This document shows, one piece after another, positions 43,794 to 52,360 of a DNA stretch of 64,000 nucleotides; positions within the stretch are counted from its first letter, which is position 1, and each line of letters begins with the position of its first letter. Source of the stretch: Sphingomonas metalli (GTDB lineage: Bacteria > Pseudomonadota > Alphaproteobacteria > Sphingomonadales > Sphingomonadaceae); NCBI RefSeq assembly GCF_014641735.1, contig NZ_BMIH01000005.1, positions 1 through 64,000 of the forward strand, given 5' to 3'. The notes below the pieces were generated by a model, which made no database searches, was not told where the DNA came from, and saw nothing but the letters and a program-made list of their open reading frames with translations. The position numbers were made by a program, and so were the translations under genes.

Positions 43794-45127
43794 GCCCTCA
43801 CCGCCGTCGCCTGTTGCCAGGGCTCGATCACGTCCGCCGCGGTCACGCGATAGCCCTGTTTGCGCGGCGCATCGCCACCGACCGCGAAGCCGTCATAGCC
43901 GATCCGCGCCATCGTCGCGGGCAGCGCCATCCACTGGCGCGCGATCTCGGCGCGCGCGTCCGCGAACCACAATCGCATCCGGCGGGCGTCGAACCCGCCG
44001 CCGCCCGCCCCTGCATCGCCATCGGCGATTGCCCGAAGCGCCTGCTCACGCTCCGCCGCGGATGCCCGGAGGAAGCCGCCGGCTTCCCGGTCGAGCGTAT
44101 CGAGCGCCAGCCTCCAGCTCTCGGCATCGGGCGGCAATGCGGCGTTGCGCCAGCCGTCGCCGCCGGTCAGCACCGCATCGATCCGGCAGGCTAGATCGCA
44201 CGGGTCGGCGGCACCCGGCAGCACCGCTTCGACCAAAGCCGCGAGCACGGCGCGCTGATGGTCGGACAGGATCCTGCCCGGTGCCGGCGCGGCGTGTCGC
44301 TCGGTCATCACCGCCCTTGTCCGGCGGCTCACCCGGTCGGACGCGAGCAGGGCGGCGAATGGCGCCGGCAGCGCACGGGCGAAGGGCGCGGCGACGTGCT
44401 GGCGGATCAGCGCCGCGACCGCCTCCGGCTGTTCATAGGGCAGCAGATGGGCGGCGTCCGCGACTACCTCGACCCGGGCGTCGCGATAGTGCGGCAGGTT
44501 GAGCCGCCGCTGCGCGTCCTCGCCCAGATCGCCGTCCTCGCCGCCCGCCAGGATCAGCGCCGGGACCGAGAGCGTCCCCGCTGCCGCCTGCCAGTCCTCG
44601 CGGCTGCCCCGCTCCAGCCAGCCGGTCCAGGCGAGGCGTCCGGACCGCTCCACGTCGGCGAGCGCCTGGGCGCGCACCGGCCCGGACAAGGGTTTGGCGG
44701 TGTTGGCGTCGAGGAAGGTCGATGCCTCGTCCGGACCGATGCTCCCATCGGCGAACCAGCCGATCATCTCGGCGCGGCGCTCCTCCGCCATCGGTTCGGG
44801 CGCGGGGGGCGAGGCGGCGATCAGCACGACCGCCGCGAGGCCGGCAAAGGCCGGTTCACCGTCCCGCGCGCGGGCCGCCGCGAGCGTCGCGATCTTGCCG
44901 CCCATGCTGTGACCGACGGCCGCCCAGCTCTGCGGCTGCCGCGCCGCCACCTGACCGGCGAACCAGTCGACCAGCCCGGCGACGTCGAGATCGGCATCCG
45001 CGCTTCCGCCGAAGCCGGGCAGTTCGAGCGCTATGCACTCACCGACGCCCTCAAGTCCGGCGACCACGCCGTCCCACTCACGAGCACTGGCGCCTAATGC
45101 GTGGAGAAAGAAGAGATTTGCCACCAC
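43790..45127 (-). CDS. Fusion: alpha/beta hydrolase plus gluconate 2-dehydrogenase subunit 3-like domain
   Basis: 445 residues from GTG 45127. Residues 1 to about 250 are an alpha/beta hydrolase (FFLHALGASAREWDGVV, nucleophile in AVGHSMGGK, acid in AGGEDGDLG, His in VADAAHLLPYEQPE). From about 285 (RILSDHQRAVLAALVEAVLPG) to the end (PATMARIGYDGFAVGGDAPRK) the sequence resembles the small subunit of membrane gluconate or GMC dehydrogenases. This subunit normally is a separate gene next to the GMC flavoprotein, which is exactly the next gene here. An internal ATG at 44308 (residue 274) with a weak AAGGG could start the second part alone. Domain call for the C-terminus is moderately sure. Confidence 0.72.
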   Translation of the reverse strand: MVANLFFLHALGASAREWDGVVAGLEGVGECIALELPGFGGSADADLDVAGLVDWFAGQVAARQPQSWAAVGHSMGGKIATLAAARARDGEPAFAGLAAVVLIAASPPAPEPMAEERRAEMIGWFADGSIGPDEASTFLDANTAKPLSGPVRAQALADVERSGRLAWTGWLERGSREDWQAAAGTLSVPALILAGGEDGDLGEDAQRRLNLPHYRDARVEVVADAAHLLPYEQPEAVAALIRQHVAAPFARALPAPFAALLASDRVSRRTRAVMTERHAAPAPGRILSDHQRAVLAALVEAVLPGAADPCDLACRIDAVLTGGDGWRNAALPPDAESWRLALDTLDREAGGFLRASAAEREQALRAIADGDAGAGGGGFDARRMRLWFADARAEIARQWMALPATMARIGYDGFAVGGDAPRKQGYRVTAADVIEPWQQATAVRA

Positions 45128-45225
45128 GCACCTTCACCTCGATCATAGACGCGGGATAAAGGTCAGCGGCTCTTCTGTGTTCCGATGCCGGTGAAATTTA
45201 GCATCCGAGCGCGCCGCAGCTGACT

Positions 45226-45250
45226 GCAACCAACCCCCCGCCCCCACGTT
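45226..45250 (+). promoter_or_regulatory. EcfG-type promoter before the Lys/Ala-rich small gene
   Basis: GCAAC-N16-CGTT, one mismatch from the EcfG consensus, ending 27 bases before the ATG at 45278. Confidence 0.45.
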
Positions 45251-45277
45251 CGAAATCTAGTAGAGAGAGGATCGGAC

Positions 45278-45415
45278 ATGAGCGAGAAGAAGGGCCACGG
45301 CAGCGCCACCGCGCAGAAGGCCAATGCCAAGGCGGCCAAGGAGGGCGAGAAGAACCCGCGCAAGTCGTCGGCGGCGCAGGCCGAACTCGGCAAGAAGGGC
45401 GGCAAGGCGAAATAG
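45278..45415 (+). CDS. 45-residue Lys/Ala/Gly-rich small protein
   Basis: MSEKKGHGSATAQKANAK onward to QAELGKKGGKAK: a short, basic, low-complexity protein with no hydrophobic part. GAGAGAGG lies 6 bases before the ATG, and an EcfG-like promoter is further upstream. It resembles small stress-induced basic proteins seen in sphingomonads and may bind nucleic acid or be disordered; function unknown. Divergent from the hydrolase fusion. Confidence 0.65.
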   Translation: MSEKKGHGSATAQKANAKAAKEGEKNPRKSSAAQAELGKKGGKAK

Positions 45416-45473
45416 CCGGGCGTATCGGCGGGCGCAGGTCCGCCGAGGTCCGCGTCCGCACGGCTCGCCTCGC

Positions 45474-47195
45474 CTATCGCGCTGATCGCGCCCTTTCGGC
45501 CGGCGTCAGCTCGATCAGCGTCACGCCGGTTCGCGGCAGGCCGAACCGCACAGTCGCTACGCCCTTCGTCACCACGGTCCGCTCTCCCGCGTGCACCGGG
45601 TCCAGGCGCGCCGCCGCCATCAGCTTCGCCCGCTGTTCGTTCGACGGTGCCTCGGGTGAACCCATCGCCTTCCAGGCGGCATAGCTGTTCGCATGTTGCG
45701 GATCGACGCGCAGTTCGGTCACCGCGGCGCCGTCGCGAAAGGCGGCGGGCAGGCCCTTCAGCCTGACCGTTACGGCAGCCTCGGGTCCAGGCACGTCGTC
45801 GTCATGATAATGCCAGACCAGCACGGACACCCGGTCGCCGTCGCGGGCCGCCACGGCGCCGATGTCCGCCGCGGCCCGCACCCCGTCGCGCAATACCGTG
45901 TCGAGGGGGCGTTCGCCGTCGGACGTCGCCGGCACCGTCCGACCCTTGATCCGCGCGAACAGCTTGAACACGTTGATGACCGGCAGGTCGATGCCTGCAG
46001 AGGTCAGCTGGCGGAATCCGGCAAAGGGCCGCTGGTCCTCGAACTCGAACGCCCAGCTCAGCACGCCGTCGAGCGTCAGGCCGCGCCGCATCGCCAGCGC
46101 CTGCAAGCGGGGAATGACCGCCGCCGTGTAGCTCGAATACATGGTGCCGTTGCGATAGGCATTGGCCGGACCCTGGCAGGCGGCGCAACCCTCCGGATCC
46201 GACTCACCGATGACGATCGGTGTTCGCCGGAAACGCGGATCGGCGGCGATCTGGCCGAACTCGTGATCCGCCGCGCGCAGATGGGTGGCGATCCCCATCC
46301 GCACATGGCTCCCGCCGGCGTCGGCGACCACGCTCGGGCTGCCCTTGGCATGGAAGGAGAGGAAGTCGGTCGGAGTCCCCGCGGCCTTCACATGCTGCAG
46401 GAAGGCGGTGAGGAAATCGTCCCCCGCCCCGGCGATGTCGGGGCCGCCGACCCGCGCCCGCGGCAGCGCGCGGCGCACGCCCCGGATCGCCGCGTCGTGC
46501 AGCCGGAAGAACTCCTCCCGCGTCCCGCCCCAATAATATTGCGGCAGGTTCGGCTCGTTCCAGGTCTGAAAATACCAGCTCGCAACCTCGTCCGCGCCAT
46601 AGCGCGCTACGCAGTGGCGCACCCATTGGTAGACCAGCTCCTCCCATTTGGCGTAGTCCTTGGGCGGATAGGCCCAGCCGGTGCGCAGCTCGCCGCTACC
46701 CGGCCGCCAGTCGTGCTGATAGGGTTGCGGCCGGCTCGACAGCGCTTCCGGCATGAAGCCGATCTCGACATAGGGTTTGATCCCGCGCGCGCGATAGGTG
46801 TCGAAGATCCGGTCGACGATCGTCCAGTCGTAGATCGGCCGTCCCGCGGCATCCTCGCGATAGGCGTTGGTCGAGCCCCATTTGAGTGCCGGCGTCCCGT
46901 CTCCCGACGTCAGCAGATTGTGCGCACGGAAATAGACGCGCTCCGGGGCGAGCTGGCCGAGCGTCGCCAGCGTCGTGCGCCCGTCCTTCATCGTGGCGTA
47001 GTTGGGCTCGTCCGCGCCGAAGAAGCGCCATACCGGATTGACCGGCTCGCCCGGCCGCCCCGCATCGACGGTCACGTTGACCGGGATCGGCGCCGGCCCG
47101 TCCTGCGCCGCCAGGGGCGCCGCGCACGCCGCCCAGCCGAGGACCGCGTAGCGGGCACCGTCCACGGCGCTGCGCCGTATCCGCCTGGCGATCAT
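45474..47195 (-). CDS. GH39-type glycosidase (beta-xylosidase-like), secreted
   Basis: 573 residues. Signal peptide ending AAPLAAQ, a TIM barrel with acid/base Glu in WYFQTWNEPNLPQYYWGG and nucleophile in IVIGESDPEGCAACQG, FHAKGSPS and LSWAFEFEDQRPF, then a C-terminal beta-sandwich (VSVLVWHYHDDD, VTVRLKGLPAAF). This fits glycoside hydrolase family 39, whose members cleave terminal xylose (or iduronate). ATG 47195 follows GGGGAGGG. No transporter or other xylan gene is adjacent, so it is an orphan. Extra-cytoplasmic. Confidence 0.85.
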   Translation of the reverse strand: MIARRIRRSAVDGARYAVLGWAACAAPLAAQDGPAPIPVNVTVDAGRPGEPVNPVWRFFGADEPNYATMKDGRTTLATLGQLAPERVYFRAHNLLTSGDGTPALKWGSTNAYREDAAGRPIYDWTIVDRIFDTYRARGIKPYVEIGFMPEALSSRPQPYQHDWRPGSGELRTGWAYPPKDYAKWEELVYQWVRHCVARYGADEVASWYFQTWNEPNLPQYYWGGTREEFFRLHDAAIRGVRRALPRARVGGPDIAGAGDDFLTAFLQHVKAAGTPTDFLSFHAKGSPSVVADAGGSHVRMGIATHLRAADHEFGQIAADPRFRRTPIVIGESDPEGCAACQGPANAYRNGTMYSSYTAAVIPRLQALAMRRGLTLDGVLSWAFEFEDQRPFAGFRQLTSAGIDLPVINVFKLFARIKGRTVPATSDGERPLDTVLRDGVRAAADIGAVAARDGDRVSVLVWHYHDDDVPGPEAAVTVRLKGLPAAFRDGAAVTELRVDPQHANSYAAWKAMGSPEAPSNEQRAKLMAAARLDPVHAGERTVVTKGVATVRFGLPRTGVTLIELTPAERARSAR

Positions 47196-47274
47196 GACCG
47201 AACCCTCCCCATCGCTGCGCGCGATCACCCGGCGATCGTCGTCCTGCCCCTTCTTCGCGCTTTCACCCCCCGGA

Positions 47275-48777
47275 TCAAGGACGTGGACGCTCCGCCGCGC
47301 CCGGCTCCGGCGACCAGCCCCCGCCCAGCGCCTTGAACAGCGCCACCGTCTGCTGGCGCAGCCGCGCCTCGCTCAGCACGCGCTGCTCGTCCGCGCTGAG
47401 CGACTGCGCCTGCGCGTTGAGCACCGCGTCCTGCGCCACGAAGCCCGAACGATATTGCGCGGTGATCGCCCGCTCGCTCGCCGCCGCGTCCGCAAGGGCG
47501 CGGGTCAACGTGGCGTAGCGGTCGCGCTCGGCGGCGATCTGCGACAGCTGATCCTCGACGTCGCGCAGCGCCTGCAGCACGATCGCGCGATATTGCAGCA
47601 CCGCCTCGTCGCGCTGGGCCTCGCGCAGCTTCACCGTCGCACGGCGGCGGCCGCCGTCCAGCAGCGGCAGCTGCACCGCGCCCGTCCCGGTCAGTTGCAG
47701 GCTGTCGCGGCTGATCAGGTTGGACAGGGCGGTGGAGATCAGCTGCGCCATCCCGGTCAGGCTGACATGCGGGTAGAGGTCGGCGGTGGCGACGCCGATC
47801 TCCGCATTCGCGGCCGCCAGGTTGCGCTCCGCCGCCCGCACATCGGGCCGTCGGCGCAACAGGTCCGACGGCAGGCCTGCGGGGATCGCCGGGGTCGGCG
47901 GCAGTGCCGCGGCGGGCCGCGCCAGCTCGGCGTCGAGCGCAGCGGGCGGCTGCGCCAGCAGGATGGCGAGCGCGTGGCGGCGCACGTCGATATCGGCGCG
48001 GATCGGTGCCAGCCGCGCTTCGGTACTGGTGATGTTGCCGCGCTGCCGGGTCACGTCGATCGGCGGCACCAGCCCGACCTTCGCGACATCGCCCGCGATC
48101 GCCAATGCGCCGCGCTGCCGCGCCAGCTCGCCTTCGATCGCCGCGACCTGCGCCTCGTCGGTGCGCAGCGCCAGATAGGCCTGGGCGACCTCGGCCGCGA
48201 TCATCACCGCCGCGTCGCGCCGGTTCCACTCGGCCGCTTCGGTCCGCGCCGTTGCCGCCTCCACCCTGCGGCGCACGCCGCCGAAGATGTCGAGCTCCCA
48301 GCTCGCGTCGAAGCCGGCGGCGAAGGTCGTGATGCCGCTGCCGGGCAGTGCGATGCCGCCGCTCGAGCCACCGGCGCTGCCGCCCCCTCCCGCCCCGCCG
48401 TTCTGCCCGCCGAACAGCCGCGCCAGCGAGGAGAAGCCGGCATTCTTGCTGAATTCGACATGCGTCGCGTTGGCGCTGGCGTTCAGCTGCGGACCGCCGC
48501 TCGACCGCGCCACGATCTCCTGCAGGCGCGCCTCCCGCACCCGCGCCGCGGCGAGGCCGATATCGGGATTGTCGCGCAGCGCCCGCTCGATCAGCCCGGT
48601 CAGCCGCGGATCGCCGAACGTCGTCCACCATCGCGTCACGTCGACGCCCGTGCCGGCCGCCTGCGGTCCGGCAAAGGTAGCGGGCACGGGTACCGGGTCG
48701 GCGGGGCGGTAGTTCGGCCCGACCGTGCAGCCGGCCAGCGCCAGCAGCAGCGGGATCGCCCGGGTCAGCCGTCGCAT
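47275..48777 (-). CDS. NodT-type outer-membrane efflux lipoprotein (efflux system 2)
   Basis: 500 residues. Lipobox LAGC with Cys17 followed by TVGPNYRPADPVPVP; TolC repeats WWTTFGDPRLTGLIERAL and RRPDVRAAERNLAAANAEIGVATADLYPHVSL. A Gly-rich insertion (NGGAGGGGSAGGSSGG) lies in the first half. Outer-membrane channel of the second pump. The ATG shares one base with the transporter stop. Confidence 0.92.
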   Translation of the reverse strand: MRRLTRAIPLLLALAGCTVGPNYRPADPVPVPATFAGPQAAGTGVDVTRWWTTFGDPRLTGLIERALRDNPDIGLAAARVREARLQEIVARSSGGPQLNASANATHVEFSKNAGFSSLARLFGGQNGGAGGGGSAGGSSGGIALPGSGITTFAAGFDASWELDIFGGVRRRVEAATARTEAAEWNRRDAAVMIAAEVAQAYLALRTDEAQVAAIEGELARQRGALAIAGDVAKVGLVPPIDVTRQRGNITSTEARLAPIRADIDVRRHALAILLAQPPAALDAELARPAAALPPTPAIPAGLPSDLLRRRPDVRAAERNLAAANAEIGVATADLYPHVSLTGMAQLISTALSNLISRDSLQLTGTGAVQLPLLDGGRRRATVKLREAQRDEAVLQYRAIVLQALRDVEDQLSQIAAERDRYATLTRALADAAASERAITAQYRSGFVAQDAVLNAQAQSLSADEQRVLSEARLRQQTVALFKALGGGWSPEPGAAERPRP

Positions 48778-50438
48778 CAGTGCATCCCTCCCTGTCCGCC
48801 GCCCGTCTTGCCCGCGCGCATGAACAGCACCAGCGGCGCCACCACCAGCACCACGATCATCAGCGTGCGGAAGACGTCGAGAAAGGCGAGCATCGTCGCT
48901 TGGCGCTGCACCTGGCTGTACAGGACGGCGAGCGGAGTCGTGCCGGGATCGCCCTGCCCGGCAAAGGCCCTGCCCGCGGTCGCCAGCCAGTCATTGTAAT
49001 TGGGCTCGAGCGGGTTGAGCGGCTGGACCAGCTCGCTCTGGTGCTTCTGCAAGCCGTTCGACAACAGCGTCTGCGACAGGCTGATCCCGATCGTGCCGCC
49101 CAGGTTGCGCGCGACGTTGAGCAGGCTCGACGCTTGCGCCGTCTGGTTCTGGCGCAGCCCGACATAGGCGATCGCGTTGATCGGCACGAACAGGAAGGGC
49201 AGCGCCATCGCCTGGTAGAGGCGCGCGGTCGCCGCATCCCAGAAGGTGATGTCGGCATTGAGGTGCGACATGTTCCACAGCGCCGCGGCCTGGACGAGCA
49301 GCGCGGGGAAGAGCAGGAAGCGCACGTCGACCACCCCGGCCAGTCGCCCGGCAAAGGGCACCGCGACCAGCGTCGCCACCCCGCCCGCGGTCAGCGCCAG
49401 ACCGGCGTCGAGAGACGAATAGCCCAGCACCTGTTGCAGCATCTGCGGGATCAGCTGCGTCGTGCCGAACAGGATCATACCCGTGATCGCCATCACCCCG
49501 ATCGTCAGCGCGAAGTTGCGGTTCTTGAGCAGGCGCAGGTCGACCACCGGGTCCTTGTGGTTCAATTCCCACACCACCAGCGATACCAGCGACGTGACCG
49601 CGATGACCGCCGAACCCAGGATCAGCGGGCTGGAGAACCAGTCCTCGCGCTCGCCGCGGTCGAAGGTGATCTCCAGAAAGCCGAGCCCCAGCGCGACCAG
49701 CGCCACCCCGATATAGTCGATGCGCAGCCCGTCCTTGAACTTCTCCTTGCGGTCCTGCTGGACCTGTTCCGGCTCGTCGACGAAGATCTCGACCAGGAAC
49801 CAGGCGGCGATGCCGACCGGCACGTTGATCAGGAACACCCAGTGCCAGGTCGAATATTCGACGATATAGCCGCCCAGCGTCGGCCCCAGCACCGGGCCGA
49901 CCACGACGACGATCGCGAAGGCGGCGAAGGCCATGCCGCGCTTGGCGGGCGGGAAGGTGTCGGCGAGGATCGACTGTTCGACCGGCGCCAGCCCGCCGCC
50001 GCCGATCCCTTGCAGGATCCGCGCGAGCACCAGCGTCGACAGATTGGGCGCCAGCCCGCAAAGCAGCGACGACAGGGTGAACAGCGCGATCGAAATCAGG
50101 AAATAGCGCTTGCGCCCGATCGCGTCCGACAGCCAGCCGGAGATCGGGATGACGATCGCGTTGGCGACCAGATAGCTGGTCAGCACCCAGGTCGCCTGGT
50201 CGTTCGACACCGACAGGCCGCCGGCGATGTGATCCAGCGCGACATTGGCGATCGAGGTGTCGAGCACCTCCATGAAGGTGGGGATCGAGATGATCGCGAC
50301 GATCAGCCAGGGCGAATAGCGGCCGGCGGCCGATCGGCTCGGGCTCCACTCGCCCGCGCCGCCGCCGCCGGCTCCGCCCTTCCCCCGTCCCTTGCCGGAG
50401 TTGCTGCCCGATCGGCGCGCGGCGGCCGCCTCCGCCAC
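48777..50438 (-). CDS. DHA2-family MFS drug transporter, EmrB type (efflux system 2)
   Basis: 553 residues from GTG 50438, two bases after the fusion-protein stop. A 40-residue Gly/Arg-rich cytoplasmic tail precedes 14 membrane helices; motifs MEVLDTSIANVALDHIAGG, GWLSDAIGRKRYF, RILQGIGGGGLAPVEQSI and GPVLGPTLGGYIVEYSTWHWVFLINVPVG are clear. A longer in-frame reading to 50741 would lie over the fusion-protein gene and is rejected. Proton-driven exporter. Confidence 0.92.
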   Translation of the reverse strand: MAEAAAARRSGSNSGKGRGKGGAGGGGAGEWSPSRSAAGRYSPWLIVAIISIPTFMEVLDTSIANVALDHIAGGLSVSNDQATWVLTSYLVANAIVIPISGWLSDAIGRKRYFLISIALFTLSSLLCGLAPNLSTLVLARILQGIGGGGLAPVEQSILADTFPPAKRGMAFAAFAIVVVVGPVLGPTLGGYIVEYSTWHWVFLINVPVGIAAWFLVEIFVDEPEQVQQDRKEKFKDGLRIDYIGVALVALGLGFLEITFDRGEREDWFSSPLILGSAVIAVTSLVSLVVWELNHKDPVVDLRLLKNRNFALTIGVMAITGMILFGTTQLIPQMLQQVLGYSSLDAGLALTAGGVATLVAVPFAGRLAGVVDVRFLLFPALLVQAAALWNMSHLNADITFWDAATARLYQAMALPFLFVPINAIAYVGLRQNQTAQASSLLNVARNLGGTIGISLSQTLLSNGLQKHQSELVQPLNPLEPNYNDWLATAGRAFAGQGDPGTTPLAVLYSQVQRQATMLAFLDVFRTLMIVVLVVAPLVLFMRAGKTGGGQGGMH

Positions 50439-50440
50439 CG

Positions 50441-51640
50441 TCAGCGGACCTTGACGGTCGGCACGACCGACATGCCCGGTCCGATCGGATAGCGGCGCGG
50501 ATCGGGACGGCCGTCGCCGGTATCGAACAGGATGCGCACCGGCACCCGCTGCACCACCTTCACGTAATTGCCGGTCGCGTTTTGCGGCGGCAGCAGCGCA
50601 AAGGCCTGGCCCGCGCCGCGCTGGATCGAGTCGACATGGCCGACGAACTCGACATCGGGATAGGCATCGACCTTGATCGTCACCGGCTGGCCGATCCGCA
50701 TCAGCGTCAGCTGGGTCTCCTTGAAGTTGGCGGTGACCCACATGGCGTCGGGCACGATCGCCAGCACCTGCGTGCCCGCCTGCACATAGGAGCCGAGATT
50801 GACCTGGCGGTTGACCACCTGCCCTGCCACCGGCGCGCGGATGCGCAGATCGCCCAGGGTCGTGTTCGCCTGCGACACCTGCGCGCGCCGGGCGCCGACC
50901 ACCGCCTCCGCCGACTTCACCTGGCGGCGCGCGACGCCGACCTGCGCATCGGCGGCGCCGATCTGGCGGCGGGCGGCGGCGGCATCGGCGGCGGTGACCC
51001 GGACCTGCGTGCGGGCCTGGTCGAGCTGCTGGCCTGCGACCGCGCTGGGGTCGATCCGCAGCAGCGTCTCGTACCGCGCCAAATCGGCCTGTGCCTTCAG
51101 CGCCTGCGCCAGCGGCACCCGCGCCGCGGCAGCGGCCTGTTCGCGATTGGCGATGGCGGCCGCGACCTGCGCCTCGGCCTGCTGAACCTGGGCCTCGGCC
51201 TGGGCGACATTGGCCTGCGCCTCGGCGAGCTGCGCTGCGGGACCGGAAGGCTCGATCACCGCGAGCAGCCGTCCCGGCCGGACATGACGGTTGTCGAGAT
51301 CGGCGACCTGCACCAGCCGCCCCGCCGACTGGGCGGAGATGCGCACGATATGCGTGTCGACAAAGGCGTCGTCGGTCGATTCATACTGTCGCGCATGCAG
51401 GTAATAGAGCGTGCCGCCGACGATCAGCGCCGCGGCCACGACGATCAGGATGATCCAGAAGAGCGGGCGCTTGAAGATCGACGGCTTTTTCTCCCCGCCA
51501 TTGTCCTCGTCTTCCTCGTCGTCGTCCGACGGGTCGTTCCTGCCCTCGCCCTCGTTCTGGTCGTCCTTCGCGGCATGGTCGTGTTCGTCACGGTCCGGCG
51601 CATCCTGCTGCGCCCGGTCGCGCGGTTCGTCGTCGCTCAT
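50441..51640 (-). CDS. HlyD/EmrA-type membrane fusion protein (efflux system 2)
   Basis: 399 residues. A very acidic cytoplasmic tail (SDDDEEDEDNGGEKK), one membrane helix (LFWIILIVVAAALIVGGTLYYL, about 60-81), then TDDAFVDTHIVRISAQSAGRL, a long Gln/Ala-rich coiled coil (about 135-230), NFKETQLTLMRIGQPVTIKVDAYPD and PQNATGNYVKVVQRVPVRI. First gene of the second pump operon. The acidic tail is unusual and may sense or bind cations. Confidence 0.92.
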   Translation of the reverse strand: MSDDEPRDRAQQDAPDRDEHDHAAKDDQNEGEGRNDPSDDDEEDEDNGGEKKPSIFKRPLFWIILIVVAAALIVGGTLYYLHARQYESTDDAFVDTHIVRISAQSAGRLVQVADLDNRHVRPGRLLAVIEPSGPAAQLAEAQANVAQAEAQVQQAEAQVAAAIANREQAAAAARVPLAQALKAQADLARYETLLRIDPSAVAGQQLDQARTQVRVTAADAAAARRQIGAADAQVGVARRQVKSAEAVVGARRAQVSQANTTLGDLRIRAPVAGQVVNRQVNLGSYVQAGTQVLAIVPDAMWVTANFKETQLTLMRIGQPVTIKVDAYPDVEFVGHVDSIQRGAGQAFALLPPQNATGNYVKVVQRVPVRILFDTGDGRPDPRRYPIGPGMSVVPTVKVR

Positions 51641-51874
51641 GCAACCCCTTTTCTGGGCCCGCTCATGTCCCGACCGCGCGGTGCCGCGGGCTAAGACGCA
51701 GCAGCGCTCGAAAAGTGCCTTTGTTGCTCGGCGCTTATGCGGGCAAACGCGACGATCGATCCGGCTGCGATACGATCGGCCCGAATCAAATTATTGAAAT
51801 ACATTGGATTCCTTTTTCCAAATGCCTCGTTGACGCCCGCCGGCTCGGACCGGTGTCTGACAAGGGATCATACG

Positions 51875-52252
51875 ATGGCCGTCAAATTCGCCGGAACGAT
51901 GAACGCGATCAACCGCGGGCTGGACAGCACCAAGCCCGCCAGGGGTGCGACCATGGTCGAGGATTGGGAAGCCGCGCTGGCGGATGTCGACGTGCCGGGC
52001 GCCAAGGGCATCCTGCGCGACCTCGGCTCGCTGCGCAAACAGCTCGAGAAGGACACGCCCGATGCCGATCGCATCCACGATCTGCTGCATCGCCTCGGCG
52101 CTGCCACCACCAAGATCGCCGACCGCGCCGACGGCTCGCAGGAAAAGCTGAAGGCGCTCGGCGAGGCGCTGACCGAGGCGGGCGAGGAGCAGCCCGACGA
52201 GGACGAAGACACGGAAGCCGCCGCCGCCCCGAAGCGCGCGCGCAAGAAGTAA
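51875..52252 (+). CDS. Hypothetical helical protein with acidic-basic tail
   Basis: 125 residues. MAVKFAGTMNAINRGLDSTK, then helical GILRDLGSLRKQLEKDTPDADRIHDLLHRLGAATTKIADRADG and a tail EEQPDEDEDTEAAAAPKRARKK. No known family; probably cytosolic. ATG 51875 is chosen because upstream in-frame sequence to 51737 is AT-rich and unlike coding DNA of the region. Followed by a strong terminator. Confidence 0.6.
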   Translation: MAVKFAGTMNAINRGLDSTKPARGATMVEDWEAALADVDVPGAKGILRDLGSLRKQLEKDTPDADRIHDLLHRLGAATTKIADRADGSQEKLKALGEALTEAGEEQPDEDEDTEAAAAPKRARKK

Positions 52253-52259
52253 GCGGAGC

Positions 52260-52296
52260 GGGCGGGGGCGGGGTCCAACCCCGTGCCCCGCCCTTT
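52260..52296 (+). terminator. Rho-independent terminator
   Basis: Arms 52260-52274 and 52278-52293 pair over 15 positions with a single bulge and a GU pair, around a 3-base loop, and are followed by TTT. It ends the transcript of the small helical protein. Confidence 0.7.
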
Positions 52297-52360
52297 CCCA
52301 TGAAGCCAACCGCGCCACCGGACGTTTCCCCGCAGCAATTTCGGTCGAGGGACAGGACGG

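Noticed and set aside
50439-50741. Longer N-terminus of the second MFS transporter
   Set aside because: It lies entirely over the end of the fusion-protein gene in another frame; GTG 50438 follows that stop by two bases.
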